From positions 806,001 through 870,000 of the forward strand of contig NZ_JAQQTF010000004.1 in NCBI RefSeq assembly GCF_028561275.1: 64,000 nt of DNA. The letters are read 5' to 3'. Shown piece after piece: positions 1 through 9,079 of this stretch (within the stretch, counting starts at the first letter, position 1; every line of letters begins with the position of its first letter). Both the position numbers and the translations under genes were made by a program. The stretch comes from Aureisphaera galaxeae. Its GTDB lineage: Bacteria; Bacteroidota; Bacteroidia; Flavobacteriales; Flavobacteriaceae. The notes under the pieces were generated by a model. That model saw nothing but the letters and a program-made list of their open reading frames with translations, ran no database searches and was not told where the DNA came from.

Positions 1-713
1 GATGTGCAGGTAGTTTCGACGATAGGGCCAAGAAAATAACCAAAGCTTTCGCCCGATTGTTGAATGAAGCTGGAGTGGAGTTTGCTGTGTTGGGAACGGA
101 AGAAGGTTGTACGGGAGATCCTGCCAAACGTGCGGGGAACGAGTTTCTTTTTCAAATGCAAGCCATGATGAACATTCAAGTGCTCAATGGTTATGAAATA
201 AAGAAGATCGTTACCACCTGTCCCCATTGTTTCAATACCATAAAAAATGAATACCCAGAATTGGGAGGCACTTACGAAGTGATGCACCATACCCAATTTT
301 TGAAATCCCTATTGAACGAGGGTAGGCTTAAGGTAGAAGGAGGCAAGTTTAAAGGAAAACGCATTACTTTCCACGACCCTTGTTATTTGGGCCGAGCCAA
401 CAATGAATATGAAGCTCCAAGGGAGTTATTGCAAAAGCTGGAGGTAGAGCTTATAGAAATGAAGCGTTGTAAAACACGTGGATTATGTTGTGGAGCAGGA
501 GGCGCACAGATGTTTAAAGAACCTGAAAAAGGGAATAAAGACATCAATGTTGAGCGTACTGAGGAAGCCCTGGAAACCCAACCAGAAATTATAGCTGCGG
601 GATGCCCGTTCTGCAATACTATGATGACCGACGGCGTTAAGAGTAAAGAGAAGGAAGATAGCATTGAGGTGATGGACGTAGCCGAAATGATCGCCAATGC
701 AAAGGATTTATAG
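1..713 (+). CDS. (Fe-S)-binding CCG-domain protein, 5' end outside window
   Basis: The open frame runs in from the left edge (frame of base 3; the first visible residues are CAGSFDDRAKK), so the start codon is missing and the TTG at 57 is internal. Two CCG (heterodisulfide-reductase-type) modules are visible: CPHCFNTIKNEYP with a following HH, and CKTRGLCCGAGG with a final CPFCNTM. These cysteine-rich CCG repeats bind iron-sulfur clusters in heterodisulfide reductase and in glycolate or lactate oxidase subunits. In flavobacteria this protein of about 260 residues is a cytoplasmic electron-transfer subunit that usually follows a ferredoxin-like membrane partner, which would lie to the left. 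The next gene starts 3 bases downstream, so the two are probably co-transcribed. The family call is firm; the redox partner is unknown. Confidence 0.85.
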   Translation, partial: CAGSFDDRAKKITKAFARLLNEAGVEFAVLGTEEGCTGDPAKRAGNEFLFQMQAMMNIQVLNGYEIKKIVTTCPHCFNTIKNEYPELGGTYEVMHHTQFLKSLLNEGRLKVEGGKFKGKRITFHDPCYLGRANNEYEAPRELLQKLEVELIEMKRCKTRGLCCGAGGAQMFKEPEKGNKDINVERTEEALETQPEIIAAGCPFCNTMMTDGVKSKEKEDSIEVMDVAEMIANAKDL

Positions 714-716
714 AGC

Positions 717-1202
717 ATGTTAGCAGATTTTAACGATTTACCAGATAATTCGAGGATTTGGATATACCAATCCAATAGAAAACTTTCCGAAGAGGAAGTT
801 TCGCATATAAATGAAAAAACCGCCCATTTCCTGCAACAATGGACCGCTCATGGTTCCGATTTGGAAGCAGGTTTTGAGGTGAAATACAACCGATTTATCA
901 TCATTGGCCTTAACCAAACCAATGCCTCCGCTTCCGGCTGTAGTATCGACGCATCGGTACATTTTATTCAGTCGTTAGAAAATGAATTCGGAGTAGACTT
1001 ATTGGATAAAATGAACGTTACTTTCTATAATGGAGACTTCATTGCCCATAAGTCCTTGGCCGATTTCAAACAAATGGCAAAGAACAGATCGGTATCCCCA
1101 AATACGGTTGTTTTCAATAACCTCGTGAATACCAAGGCCGAATACCTTGAGTATTGGGAAGTTCCCGCAAAAGATAGCTGGCATAGCCGTTTTTTAGCAT
1201 AA
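717..1202 (+). CDS. Conserved flavobacterial protein of unknown function (about 160 aa)
   Basis: A 161-residue protein starting 3 bases after the (Fe-S) protein. I recognise it as a conserved companion of that gene in flavobacteria, often labelled 'ABC transporter ATPase' in databases. That label is not supported here: there is no Walker A, Walker B or ABC signature. No signal peptide or membrane segment is visible. Recognisable stretches are the N-terminal SRIWIYQSNRKLS and the central SGCSIDASVHFIQSLE. It is probably cytosolic. Co-transcription suggests a role linked to the Fe-S electron-transfer protein, but no function can be assigned. Confidence 0.75.
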   Translation: MLADFNDLPDNSRIWIYQSNRKLSEEEVSHINEKTAHFLQQWTAHGSDLEAGFEVKYNRFIIIGLNQTNASASGCSIDASVHFIQSLENEFGVDLLDKMNVTFYNGDFIAHKSLADFKQMAKNRSVSPNTVVFNNLVNTKAEYLEYWEVPAKDSWHSRFLA

Positions 1203-1233
1203 TTTTAGTATAGTTTTTGTTACCTTAGATTCT

Positions 1234-4194
1234 ATGAAGCATTTCATAGCAACCTCACTTTTCCTAGCCTTTTCTTTATTGGGGTATGCCCAACAGATTA
1301 ACCCGCTTTTGGTGGTAGAGACCGAACAACCTTACCAGCAACAATGGGTAGACAGTGTGTATGGGGCTATGAGCTTGCAGGAAAAAATTGGACAGTTGTT
1401 CATGGTCGATGTTTTTTCGAGCGACCCCAAGTCCAAAACCGATCAAATAAAGGACCTTATTACCGACTATTATATAGGAGGTATTATCTTTTCAAAAGGA
1501 GGTCCTGTTAGACAAGCACATCTCAATAATGAGTTTCAGGAGCTTTCTAAAACCAAATTGCTTATTGGTATGGATGCCGAATGGGGACTGGCCATGCGCT
1601 TGGATTCGACCTTTGCATATCCATGGAACATGACCTTGGGAGCCATTAAGGACGATCGTATTGTCGAGCAGGTAGGAAAGCGCATTGGAGAGCACTCCAA
1701 GCGTATGGGGGTTCATTTCAACTTTGCCCCGGTTGTAGATATTAATACAAACCCTAAGAATCCTATCATTGGGAATCGTTCTTTTGGGGAAGACCGTGAG
1801 AACGTTTCCAAAAAGGCGATTGCCTTCATGAAAGGAATGCAAAGCGCCGGTGTTTTGGCCAATGCCAAGCATTTCCCGGGCCATGGTGATACGGATGCCG
1901 ATTCGCACAAAACATTGCCTACCCTTTTATTCGATAAGGAACGGATAGACTCGTTGGAGCTATATCCCTACAAACAAATTATTAGTGAAGGATTGAGCAG
2001 CGTTATGGTAGCCCACCTTAATATTCCGTCCATTGTGCATGAATCGGGATACCCCTCATCCATTTCAAAAAATGTAGTAACCAATATCCTCCAAGGAGAG
2101 CTTGGTTTTAACGGTTTAATCTTTACCGATGCCTTGAATATGAAAGGTGCGGCCGATTTCAAACAACCTGGAGAGATCGATTTAGCGGCTTTCTTGGCTG
2201 GAAACGATGTCCTTCTCATTTCTGAAAATGTACCTAAAGCACATAATATGCTTGTTAGGGCATATCGTGAAGGAGCTATTACCGAAGAACGTTTGGCACA
2301 TTCGGTTAAGAAGATATTGCTCGCCAAATACAAGGTAGGACTCAACGATTATGTACCTGTTGCAGCTGAAAATATAGTAGAAGAACTCAATGCAGCCGAA
2401 GATTATGCGCTGTACGAAGAAGCCATGGAAAAGGCCTTGACCATAGTCAAGAATGATTCGGCCATATTACCCATAAAGAACCTTAAGGATACCAAAATTG
2501 CCTATGTAAACTTTGGGGATGATAGTGGAAAAGAGTTTTTGAAGTACTTGAGAAAGTATTCCGATATCGACTGGATCCGTGCTAATAGCCTGTCTAGTTA
2601 TGTAAAAAAGCTTGAAAAGTATGACTATGTCATCGTAGGCTTTCATAAATCGAACGCCAATCCTTGGAAAGGATACAAGTTGGAAGACAAGGAGTTGGTT
2701 TGGTTGTACGAGATTGCAAGGACCAATAAAGTCATACTAGACGTATTTACGCGTCCTTATGCGTTGTTGGATATTACCGCAACAGGGAATTTTGAAGGGA
2801 TTATTGTTTCCTATCAGAATAGTAAGGTAGCGCAACAATTATCGGCCCAGCTTATTTTTGGAGCCAGAGGTGCCGAAGGACAATTACCGGTTTCTGCGGG
2901 AGAGGACTTTCCTGTAAATACCTCTATTGTTACCAAAGACGTAAATCGCTTGCAATATGGAACGGCCGAAAGCGTGGGTCTGTCTTCCCATAAATTGAAG
3001 AAAGTAGATTCTTTGGCGCGAATTGGTGTTTGGGCGGGTATGATGCCCGGTGCACAAATATTGATAGCACGCAAAGGAAAGGTGGTCTATAGTAAGAACT
3101 TCGGTCATCATACTCCAGAAAAGAAGATTAGGGTACGAGACGACGACGTGTATGATGTAGCATCGCTTACCAAGATTTTGGCAACGCTACCTTTAACCAT
3201 GGAGTTGTACGATAGGAACATTATTAACATGGATACCAAGATTTCGGAAATGCTTCCGGAATTCAAGCGGTCCAATAAGGCTAATATCAGTTTAAAGCGA
3301 ATGTTGACGCATACAGGTAGGCTAAGGGCTTGGATTCCATTTTACATTAATACTATAGATTCCGTTACCCAGTTACCTTCAGATAAGTATTATGCGAAAG
3401 AAAAGTCGAAGGAATTCCCAACAAGGGTGGCAAAGGACTTATTTGCTCGCAAGGATATTACCGATACGATTTACGACCTTATCAAGAAAAGTGATTTACG
3501 CCAACGATCCGGATATAAATACAGTGATTTACCCTATTATTTAATAAAAAAATACTTGGAAGATTTCTACGGTACTCCTATGGATCGATTGGTGCAACGC
3601 AATATATATGAGTCATTAGGAGCCAATTACACTCTATTTAATCCGTTGTCCCGTTTCGACAAGGATGATATTGCTCCCACGGAAAACGATAGTTATTTCC
3701 GAATGCAGAAAGTTCATGGCTATGTTCACGACCAAGGAGCTGCAATGATGGGTGGTGTTTGTGGGCATGCAGGATTGTTTAGTAATGCCAATGATGTGGC
3801 GAAGATCATGCAGATGTACCTTAATAAAGGTTTTTACGGGGATAAGCGTTACTTTAAACCAGAAACCGTAGATGCTTTTAATACTTGTTATTATTGCGAT
3901 AATGATGTGCGTAGGGGAGTAGGGTTCGATAAACCCCAATTGGGAGATGTTGGGCCTACTTGTGGTTGTGTGTCTATGACCAGTTTTGGTCACAGTGGTT
4001 TTACAGGAACATTTACGTGGGCCGATCCAGAAGAGGATATTGTGTATGTATTTCTTTCTAACAGAACCTTTCCCACGGCAGACAACCGCAAATTGATCGG
4101 GAGTAATTTAAGAAGCAATATACAGGAAGCCATCTACAATGCCATCATACGGGAAGAACCAGAAACAACAAAACTAACGATTGTAGAAGAATGA
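1234..4194 (+). CDS. Secreted GH3 beta-N-acetylhexosaminidase fused to a serine beta-lactamase-like domain
   Basis: A 986-residue protein with a cleavable signal peptide (about 1-19, ending GYAQQ). Residues about 30-370 are a glycoside hydrolase family 3 domain of NagZ type: the bacterial N-acetylhexosaminidase motif KHFPGHGD lies at 212-219, and D299 in FTDALNM aligns with the GH3 nucleophile. Residues about 590-965 form a class C beta-lactamase/penicillin-binding-like domain with SLTK (S644, K647), Y763-S-D765 in the YxN position, and HSG at 920-922. A plausible role is trimming or recycling of peptidoglycan fragments outside the cytoplasm, where the second domain would cleave a peptide or ester. 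GH3/serine-hydrolase fusions are known in Bacteroidota. The stop overlaps the bshA start by 4 bases (ATGA), implying translational coupling. The substrate of the second domain is unknown. Confidence 0.9.
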   Translation: MKHFIATSLFLAFSLLGYAQQINPLLVVETEQPYQQQWVDSVYGAMSLQEKIGQLFMVDVFSSDPKSKTDQIKDLITDYYIGGIIFSKGGPVRQAHLNNEFQELSKTKLLIGMDAEWGLAMRLDSTFAYPWNMTLGAIKDDRIVEQVGKRIGEHSKRMGVHFNFAPVVDINTNPKNPIIGNRSFGEDRENVSKKAIAFMKGMQSAGVLANAKHFPGHGDTDADSHKTLPTLLFDKERIDSLELYPYKQIISEGLSSVMVAHLNIPSIVHESGYPSSISKNVVTNILQGELGFNGLIFTDALNMKGAADFKQPGEIDLAAFLAGNDVLLISENVPKAHNMLVRAYREGAITEERLAHSVKKILLAKYKVGLNDYVPVAAENIVEELNAAEDYALYEEAMEKALTIVKNDSAILPIKNLKDTKIAYVNFGDDSGKEFLKYLRKYSDIDWIRANSLSSYVKKLEKYDYVIVGFHKSNANPWKGYKLEDKELVWLYEIARTNKVILDVFTRPYALLDITATGNFEGIIVSYQNSKVAQQLSAQLIFGARGAEGQLPVSAGEDFPVNTSIVTKDVNRLQYGTAESVGLSSHKLKKVDSLARIGVWAGMMPGAQILIARKGKVVYSKNFGHHTPEKKIRVRDDDVYDVASLTKILATLPLTMELYDRNIINMDTKISEMLPEFKRSNKANISLKRMLTHTGRLRAWIPFYINTIDSVTQLPSDKYYAKEKSKEFPTRVAKDLFARKDITDTIYDLIKKSDLRQRSGYKYSDLPYYLIKKYLEDFYGTPMDRLVQRNIYESLGANYTLFNPLSRFDKDDIAPTENDSYFRMQKVHGYVHDQGAAMMGGVCGHAGLFSNANDVAKIMQMYLNKGFYGDKRYFKPETVDAFNTCYYCDNDVRRGVGFDKPQLGDVGPTCGCVSMTSFGHSGFTGTFTWADPEEDIVYVFLSNRTFPTADNRKLIGSNLRSNIQEAIYNAIIREEPETTKLTIVEE

Positions 4195-5330
4195 AAATAG
4201 CCATTGTTTGTTACCCAACCTTCGGGGGAAGTGGCGTGGTTGCTACAGAGCTGGGAATTGCCCTAGCCGAAAGAGGACACGAAATTCATTTCATTACCTA
4301 TAAACAACCGGTACGACTGGAATTGCTGTCTTGGAACATTCAATTTCACGAAGTTTCGGTACCGCAATATCCACTGTTTAAGTACCAACCTTATGAGTTG
4401 GCACTTTCCAGTAAGCTGGTGAATATTGTAAAGCAATACAAGATAGATCTGCTTCATGTACATTATGCCATTCCCCATGCCTATGCAGGTTATATGGCGA
4501 AGCAAATGTTGAAGGCAGAAGGAATCCATGTGCCCATGGTCACTACCTTGCACGGAACCGATATTACACTGGTAGGAAACCATCCATTTTATAAGCCCGC
4601 TGTAACTTTCAGTATCAATGAAAGCGACGTGGTTACCTCGGTATCACAGAGTTTGAAGGATGATACGTTACGATTGTTCGATGTACATAAGGAAATCCAA
4701 GTGGTGCCCAATTTTATCGATGTTTCCAAATACAACAACACCTTTACCGACTGTCAACGGGATATGATGGCAGCGCCTCATGAGCGAATCATTACCCATA
4801 TTAGTAATCTGCGTCCTGTAAAACGTGTCATGGATATTATTGAGGTGTTCGATCGTATCGTGAATGAAATTCCTGCCAAACTATTGTTGGTTGGAGATGG
4901 GCCGGAGAAGAAACCAGCAGAGGAATTGTGTCGTAGAAAAGGAATTTCGGACAAGGTAATTTTCTTCGGAAATAGTAGCGAAATAAACAAAATCCTTTGC
5001 TTTAGTGATCTGTTCCTACTTCCTTCGGAAAAAGAAAGCTTTGGTCTGGCTGCTCTAGAAGCTATGGCCAGTGGCGTTCCTGTTATTTCTTCTAACACGG
5101 GAGGTTTGCCCGAAGTAAACGAAGACGGAATTAGCGGTTATTTAAGCAATGTAGGGGATGTGCGTGATATGTCCATGAAAGCCCTTTCTATTTTAAAGGA
5201 TCCAGAGACCCTTGCACAATTTAAGAGTCAAGCTAGAGAATCAGCACAAAAATTTGATACCAAGAATATTCTTCCCCTTTATGAAGCCGCTTACGAATTG
5301 GCTTTTGAAAACGTGGGCAACGGTATTTAA
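4191..5330 (+). CDS. bshA: N-acetyl-alpha-D-glucosaminyl L-malate synthase BshA
   Basis: A 379-residue GT4 glycosyltransferase that makes GlcNAc-malate from UDP-GlcNAc and L-malate, the first step of bacillithiol synthesis. Visible features are the N-terminal CYPTFGGSGVVATELG, characteristic of BshA, then LHVHYAIPHA and TTLHGTDITLVG in the N-terminal lobe. The C-terminal lobe has the GT4 nucleotide-sugar site SEKESFGLAALEAMASG. Length matches the family (about 370-380). It overlaps the GH3 fusion gene by 4 bases. The other bacillithiol genes (bshB, bshC) are not in the window. The cytosolic thiol is common in Flavobacteriaceae. Confidence 0.93.
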   Translation: MKIAIVCYPTFGGSGVVATELGIALAERGHEIHFITYKQPVRLELLSWNIQFHEVSVPQYPLFKYQPYELALSSKLVNIVKQYKIDLLHVHYAIPHAYAGYMAKQMLKAEGIHVPMVTTLHGTDITLVGNHPFYKPAVTFSINESDVVTSVSQSLKDDTLRLFDVHKEIQVVPNFIDVSKYNNTFTDCQRDMMAAPHERIITHISNLRPVKRVMDIIEVFDRIVNEIPAKLLLVGDGPEKKPAEELCRRKGISDKVIFFGNSSEINKILCFSDLFLLPSEKESFGLAALEAMASGVPVISSNTGGLPEVNEDGISGYLSNVGDVRDMSMKALSILKDPETLAQFKSQARESAQKFDTKNILPLYEAAYELAFENVGNGI

Positions 5331-5393
5331 TCGATTTTCAAATATTTCTTTGGTGTATCCTTACCGTCACCCCAATTGTTGTTTCGGTCTGCT

Positions 5394-7013
5394 TTAGGTC
5401 GACAAATCTGCTACTAAATTAGGATCGGCGTTCGGATTATAGGCATCCAGTTTCACGTCCTTCAAGAAACCATTCGTGAATACTTTGGCCATTTCTTGAG
5501 AGAGTAGGGCCGAACGGTAATCCATCCATTTCTGGGCGTCTGCACCAAACATATGGTCTGCCAATCCAGGGAATTCCCAATCGGCATTCTTACCCCAGTG
5601 AATGGTAAAGGGAATTTGGTGTTGTTGTAATACTTCAATCATACGCTGAGCATACTTCTCCAAACTAATGATCTTATCAGAACCTTCCCAAATAATACCG
5701 TCAATCTCGACCATGCAGGTAAATGGATACTTGGCAAACGAGATCAGTCCATCCGATTTTTGAATAAACCGCATGGCAAATATGCCGGGGACAGGACCTT
5801 CGTTGTTCGTAAGATCCGTCAACACCTTTAATGCTTTAGAAGAATTGGCGTGATCCACACCAAAAGAGCAGGCAAAGGCCTTGCCTTGATATCCTGCATC
5901 CCAGAAAATTTCGGAAAGCTTCCCTACAATGACTTTATTTTCGTCGGGCAGTATGCTATTACTTAATGCCTTCACGAATTTTGGAATGGCCTTGGGGAAC
6001 TTTTCAGAAATCTTGACCAGTAAATAGATCAAGTCCCGATAAACAAACTCCTTCATGAAAGGAATGGGGTTGCCAAACTTCTGCTTGTATTGCGGATCGA
6101 AAGGCATTTTATACATCAGTTCTACAGGCACTGTGTCTTCATTACTGTACTGATTGATGTATATTTTATAATGATAAGGACGTAATGGATTCCCCTGAGC
6201 ATCAGTTTTTTCAGGGATTTTAATGGGTGAATTTTTAAAATCCAAGGTGTCTGCCAATGCCAACGCATCGGCCTTCTTCACCTTAATCACATGACGCGAT
6301 AGGAGGTAGTGGTCTTCAGCTTCAATCACAACTCCATGAATAAATCCAAATGATCCGAGGCCTACCAAGGCAGCATTAAAAAGCCCGTCATTTCGAATCA
6401 CCCTTGCATTCAACTGGGCTGCAAAAGCATTACTTAAAGCAGGTTTTGTATGACGCTCAAGGTATACGACATCCTGTGGATTGGGACCTAGAATAAGATT
6501 GAGTCCTACCACATAATCCTGAACGGACCCAACATCAATTCCCGAACCATGCACGCCTGTAGAAATACACCCCGCTATGGTCTGACCATTACTGGCACCA
6601 CTTGCCTTGAGGGATTTCCCCAGCCTTTCCAGGTAGAAAGAAGTTTCTTTAATCGTATTCCCGCATTGCAATAAATGTAGATTGTCACTTTGATACGGAC
6701 TATTACCGTGCATGTCCGATGGCTGAATGGCAATCTTCACATTGAGATTGGCTGTAAAATGCATACGATCTTTTTGATGGGCAATGGACGACATGGACCA
6801 GCGCGCACCAAAGGAACGGAAACCGTGATTTTGGTTAGAAGCCACCAATAGCAATCGGCGCATTTCGTTTGCTGCATCGTTGTAACGATCCAGCGGATTG
6901 GGCATCATGTTCTTTTTCTCCATTTTGGTGGAAAGAAAGAATTTAAGGGGAAATGGACCATTTTTATGAATGGTGTTCCATCGTTCTCTAGGGGTTGTCT
7001 TTGTTGTTGCCAT
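5394..7013 (-). CDS. FAD-linked oxidase (PCMH/VAO fold; aldonolactone-oxidase-like)
   Basis: A 539-residue protein without a signal peptide. The FAD-binding PCMH-type domain sits in the N-terminal third: RSFGARWSMSS early, then the phosphate-binding stretch SNGQTIAGCISTGVHGSG and DYVVGLNLILGP. The C-terminal half resembles the substrate cap of D-arabinono-1,4-lactone oxidase and related enzymes. It probably oxidises a sugar lactone, alcohol or hydroxyacid with FAD, but I cannot name the substrate. The gene reads toward bshA with a 63-base convergent gap, and starts 5 bases after the small lipoprotein gene at 7019-7381, so those two probably share a transcript. Confidence 0.8.
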   Translation of the reverse strand: MATTKTTPRERWNTIHKNGPFPLKFFLSTKMEKKNMMPNPLDRYNDAANEMRRLLLVASNQNHGFRSFGARWSMSSIAHQKDRMHFTANLNVKIAIQPSDMHGNSPYQSDNLHLLQCGNTIKETSFYLERLGKSLKASGASNGQTIAGCISTGVHGSGIDVGSVQDYVVGLNLILGPNPQDVVYLERHTKPALSNAFAAQLNARVIRNDGLFNAALVGLGSFGFIHGVVIEAEDHYLLSRHVIKVKKADALALADTLDFKNSPIKIPEKTDAQGNPLRPYHYKIYINQYSNEDTVPVELMYKMPFDPQYKQKFGNPIPFMKEFVYRDLIYLLVKISEKFPKAIPKFVKALSNSILPDENKVIVGKLSEIFWDAGYQGKAFACSFGVDHANSSKALKVLTDLTNNEGPVPGIFAMRFIQKSDGLISFAKYPFTCMVEIDGIIWEGSDKIISLEKYAQRMIEVLQQHQIPFTIHWGKNADWEFPGLADHMFGADAQKWMDYRSALLSQEMAKVFTNGFLKDVKLDAYNPNADPNLVADLST

Positions 7014-7018
7014 ATCGT

Positions 7019-7381
7019 TTAGCCTTGATCTTTAACACATACATATTTTACTTTCATCTTCCGTTTCCTTCCGAAGGTGACCAGATAGAGGAGTACACCT
7101 CCAAAGGTGCTTCGGTATTCTACCGTATGCAACGCGCCCGATTCGCATGCATCGATATTAACGGGATTCTCATCGGTGGTTGTTTTAACGGTGATGATGG
7201 TATCTATAGTCCTAAATAATTGACCTCTGGCAGGATCTTCGTTGTCTTCATCATCAAAACCAGTATCGTCCAATTCGGGACCAAATCCATTGGTAACTTT
7301 CATCCTAACCGAATAGCAGGAGGACAGCATTAGGAGGGATAGGAATACGCAAAGTATTTTGAGGAATTTTGGAGTTTTCAT
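7019..7381 (-). CDS. Small Bor-like lipoprotein
   Basis: A 120-residue protein with a lipoprotein signal peptide (LMLSSCYS lipobox). An acidic linker (DDTGFDDEDNED) is followed by a domain with two cysteines: DACESGALHTVEYRST and GGVLLYLVTFGRKRKMKVKYVC. This C..V..-GGVLLYLxTFGR..-KYVC layout resembles the phage lambda Bor/Iss lipoprotein family as found in Bacteroidota. It is likely anchored in the outer membrane. Lambda Bor contributes to serum resistance, which cannot be carried over here. It is first in a two-gene unit with the FAD-linked oxidase. The family match is by eye and moderate. Confidence 0.6.
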   Translation of the reverse strand: MKTPKFLKILCVFLSLLMLSSCYSVRMKVTNGFGPELDDTGFDDEDNEDPARGQLFRTIDTIITVKTTTDENPVNIDACESGALHTVEYRSTFGGVLLYLVTFGRKRKMKVKYVCVKDQG

Positions 7382-7480
7382 TACTTAAGAAATTGGTTAT
7401 CAAACTAATTGATTGCTAAGTTATAAATGAAAACTATGGGAGGAAAGAGGGAAAACCCCTTTTTTGTTAGGTGATTTTCA

Positions 7481-7507
7481 ATAAAAAAGTCCCCAAAATG
7501 GGGACTT
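7481..7507 (-). terminator. Rho-independent terminator for the outer-membrane protein gene
   Basis: An 8-bp perfect stem (AAGTCCCC/GGGGACTT, 7487-7494 with 7500-7507) has a 5-base loop. It is followed, reading leftward, by a T-rich run (plus-strand AAAAAA at 7483-7488). It lies 25 bases past the stop of the gene at 7532-8020. Confidence 0.8.
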
Positions 7508-7531
7508 CTATATGTAAAAATGAGGTATTTC

Positions 7532-8020
7532 TTAAAATTGATAGCGGATACCAAGTGCAATATCGAAGTCTACGTCATCATCGACAAGATCACCTCCGAA
7601 ACCGAATTCAGGTCTAAAATCCAGTGATAGGAGCAACGGAATATCGAAATCATATTCAATACCGATATCTCCTGCAGCGTAGAAATAAGTTTCGCTGTCG
7701 TCTGTACCTGCGGGAACATTATCCACACTGATGCTACCAACACCTCCACCGGCACCAACATACCAGTTAAAGTTGCCATCTAGGTTGAATACCCATTGGT
7801 AAAGACCTGTTAATCTAAAAGCATCGTAGTTGTCTCCTGTTCGCCATCCAAGGTCTAGTTCCAGACGATTATTTTCGCCTAAAGCACGTTGATAACTCAC
7901 TTCGGTGCCAAATCCGTCGCTATCTCCTACACGTAGCCCTATGGCATTGTCTGAAATATTTTGGGAAAACCCGGTTGCAGATACAATCATTACAATAAAT
8001 AAGAATGCAAATTTTCTCAT
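7532..8020 (-). CDS. Outer-membrane beta-barrel protein
   Basis: A 162-residue protein with a signal peptide ending near GFSQN. The mature part alternates short aromatic and glycine-rich strands (RLELDLGWRTG, FNWYVGAGGGVGS, LLLSLDFRPEFGFGG) and ends in an aromatic residue (GIRYQF). This is the usual signature of a small OmpW/OmpX-like 8-strand barrel inserted by BAM. Acidic loops (DDVDFD) probably face outward. It is monocistronic, closed by its own terminator. The exact family and function are not recognisable. Confidence 0.75.
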   Translation of the reverse strand: MRKFAFLFIVMIVSATGFSQNISDNAIGLRVGDSDGFGTEVSYQRALGENNRLELDLGWRTGDNYDAFRLTGLYQWVFNLDGNFNWYVGAGGGVGSISVDNVPAGTDDSETYFYAAGDIGIEYDFDIPLLLSLDFRPEFGFGGDLVDDDVDFDIALGIRYQF

Positions 8021-8117
8021 GTTAGGTTGTTGTTTAATTAGTACACTGGAATAAATAACGTATTTACCCCTTCATTATTTCTTTGTAATTGTGAAATTAC
8101 GAAACATATCCTAACAA

Positions 8118-8912
8118 TTAATATGCCATTCGCTTATCGGTACTTTCAAATATTTTATCGGCAGAATTTGCAATAAAACCGGTAAATCCATGATAGCGAT
8201 AGGCAAATTCGTAATAGCAGGAGGTCACAACGAATATACCTTCCTGAAACTGAACAGGAATATTATCGGCAACAATACTGGATTGCCGTAAAAGCTGCTC
8301 GGGGGTTCCTTTAATTTCGCCACCAGATGTATTGAGGACGAAACCTTTTTCCTTCAGGAATGCATTTACCGATTCCAAATTTGAAAAGGTTGTCAAATCA
8401 TTTACGGCTACAGTAAAGTGATTCGCACAGAACCCGTTTACGTACAGCCAAGCGGCATATTCTGATTGTTCCAACAGTTGTGAATAAATTTCATAACTGG
8501 GCAGCTCCCATAGTCTTCCTGCAAAGAGCAATTCCATTGGGTCTAGTTTGTTGAAATCAATACTGTCGATAATCCGCTGTATCTGTAATCGAAATTCGAT
8601 AGGGAATTCTTCAATTTTCAATTCACTAATGAAAATCAATGGGAGGGAAGGATTCGTTTTGTGCGCCAAATGTTTGGCGTAGAGTTTTTTCTCTTCGAAT
8701 ACATAATCGTTCTTGAATTCGTATCCCAAGGCCAATGGCAAAGCGGCTAACTGATCAATGTTGATTCTGGGATCGTTAAAGGTTCTAAAAGCAATATGGT
8801 CATTGTTTACCGTATTCCCTTCATTTTCAAAGGCTTTTTTCACAAGTTCTGCGGAAGGCGTGGTGGCGGCATAGTCTTGCCACAATTTCTCGAATAATTG
8901 TGTTGTGTCCAT
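8118..8912 (-). CDS. DUF1338 protein, probable 2-oxoadipate dioxygenase/decarboxylase
   Basis: A 264-residue DUF1338 protein. Characterised members (HglS/YdcJ type) are Fe(II) enzymes that convert 2-oxoadipate to D-2-hydroxyglutarate in lysine catabolism. The family metal site is His-His-Glu, with an Arg four residues after the first His. Here H39 and R43 lie in NDHIAFR, H165 in NHFTVAV and E235 in YEFAYR, so the site looks intact. It is shorter than proteobacterial HglS, as is common for the Bacteroidota subgroup. It is divergent from an Lrp/AsnC regulator, which is followed by a large FAD/Fe-S dehydrogenase that could oxidise the D-2-hydroxyglutarate product. The family is firm; the substrate rests on family and context. 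Confidence 0.85.
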   Translation of the reverse strand: MDTTQLFEKLWQDYAATTPSAELVKKAFENEGNTVNNDHIAFRTFNDPRINIDQLAALPLALGYEFKNDYVFEEKKLYAKHLAHKTNPSLPLIFISELKIEEFPIEFRLQIQRIIDSIDFNKLDPMELLFAGRLWELPSYEIYSQLLEQSEYAAWLYVNGFCANHFTVAVNDLTTFSNLESVNAFLKEKGFVLNTSGGEIKGTPEQLLRQSSIVADNIPVQFQEGIFVVTSCYYEFAYRYHGFTGFIANSADKIFESTDKRMAY

Positions 8913-9079
8913 AGCGGAATAATTATGATTAATTTTTGTTCAAAATTAAACCAAGTTTGTTATATATTTGCGATATTATAGTCAATATGTTATTTATTAA
9001 ATTGATTTTGTGTTATTTTATTTCTATAGAACTGATTTTAAAAACATTTTGACTTTTTTCAATACTAAATGAATGTGTT
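8913..9079. promoter_or_regulatory. Divergent AT-rich promoter region between DUF1338 and Lrp genes
   Basis: A 167-base intergenic region with TAnnTTTG-type -7 boxes on both strands: TATATTTG at 8963-8970 (plus) and TAATTTTG read leftward from 8948 to 8941 (minus, 29 bases before the DUF1338 start). I see no well-spaced -33 TTTG for either. Long A/T runs would suit Lrp-type binding, so autoregulation and control of the DUF1338 gene are plausible. Confidence 0.45.

Noticed and set aside
717-1202. Common database label 'ABC transporter ATPase' for this protein
   Set aside because: No Walker A, Walker B or ABC signature can be seen in 161 residues; the label looks like a carried-over error.
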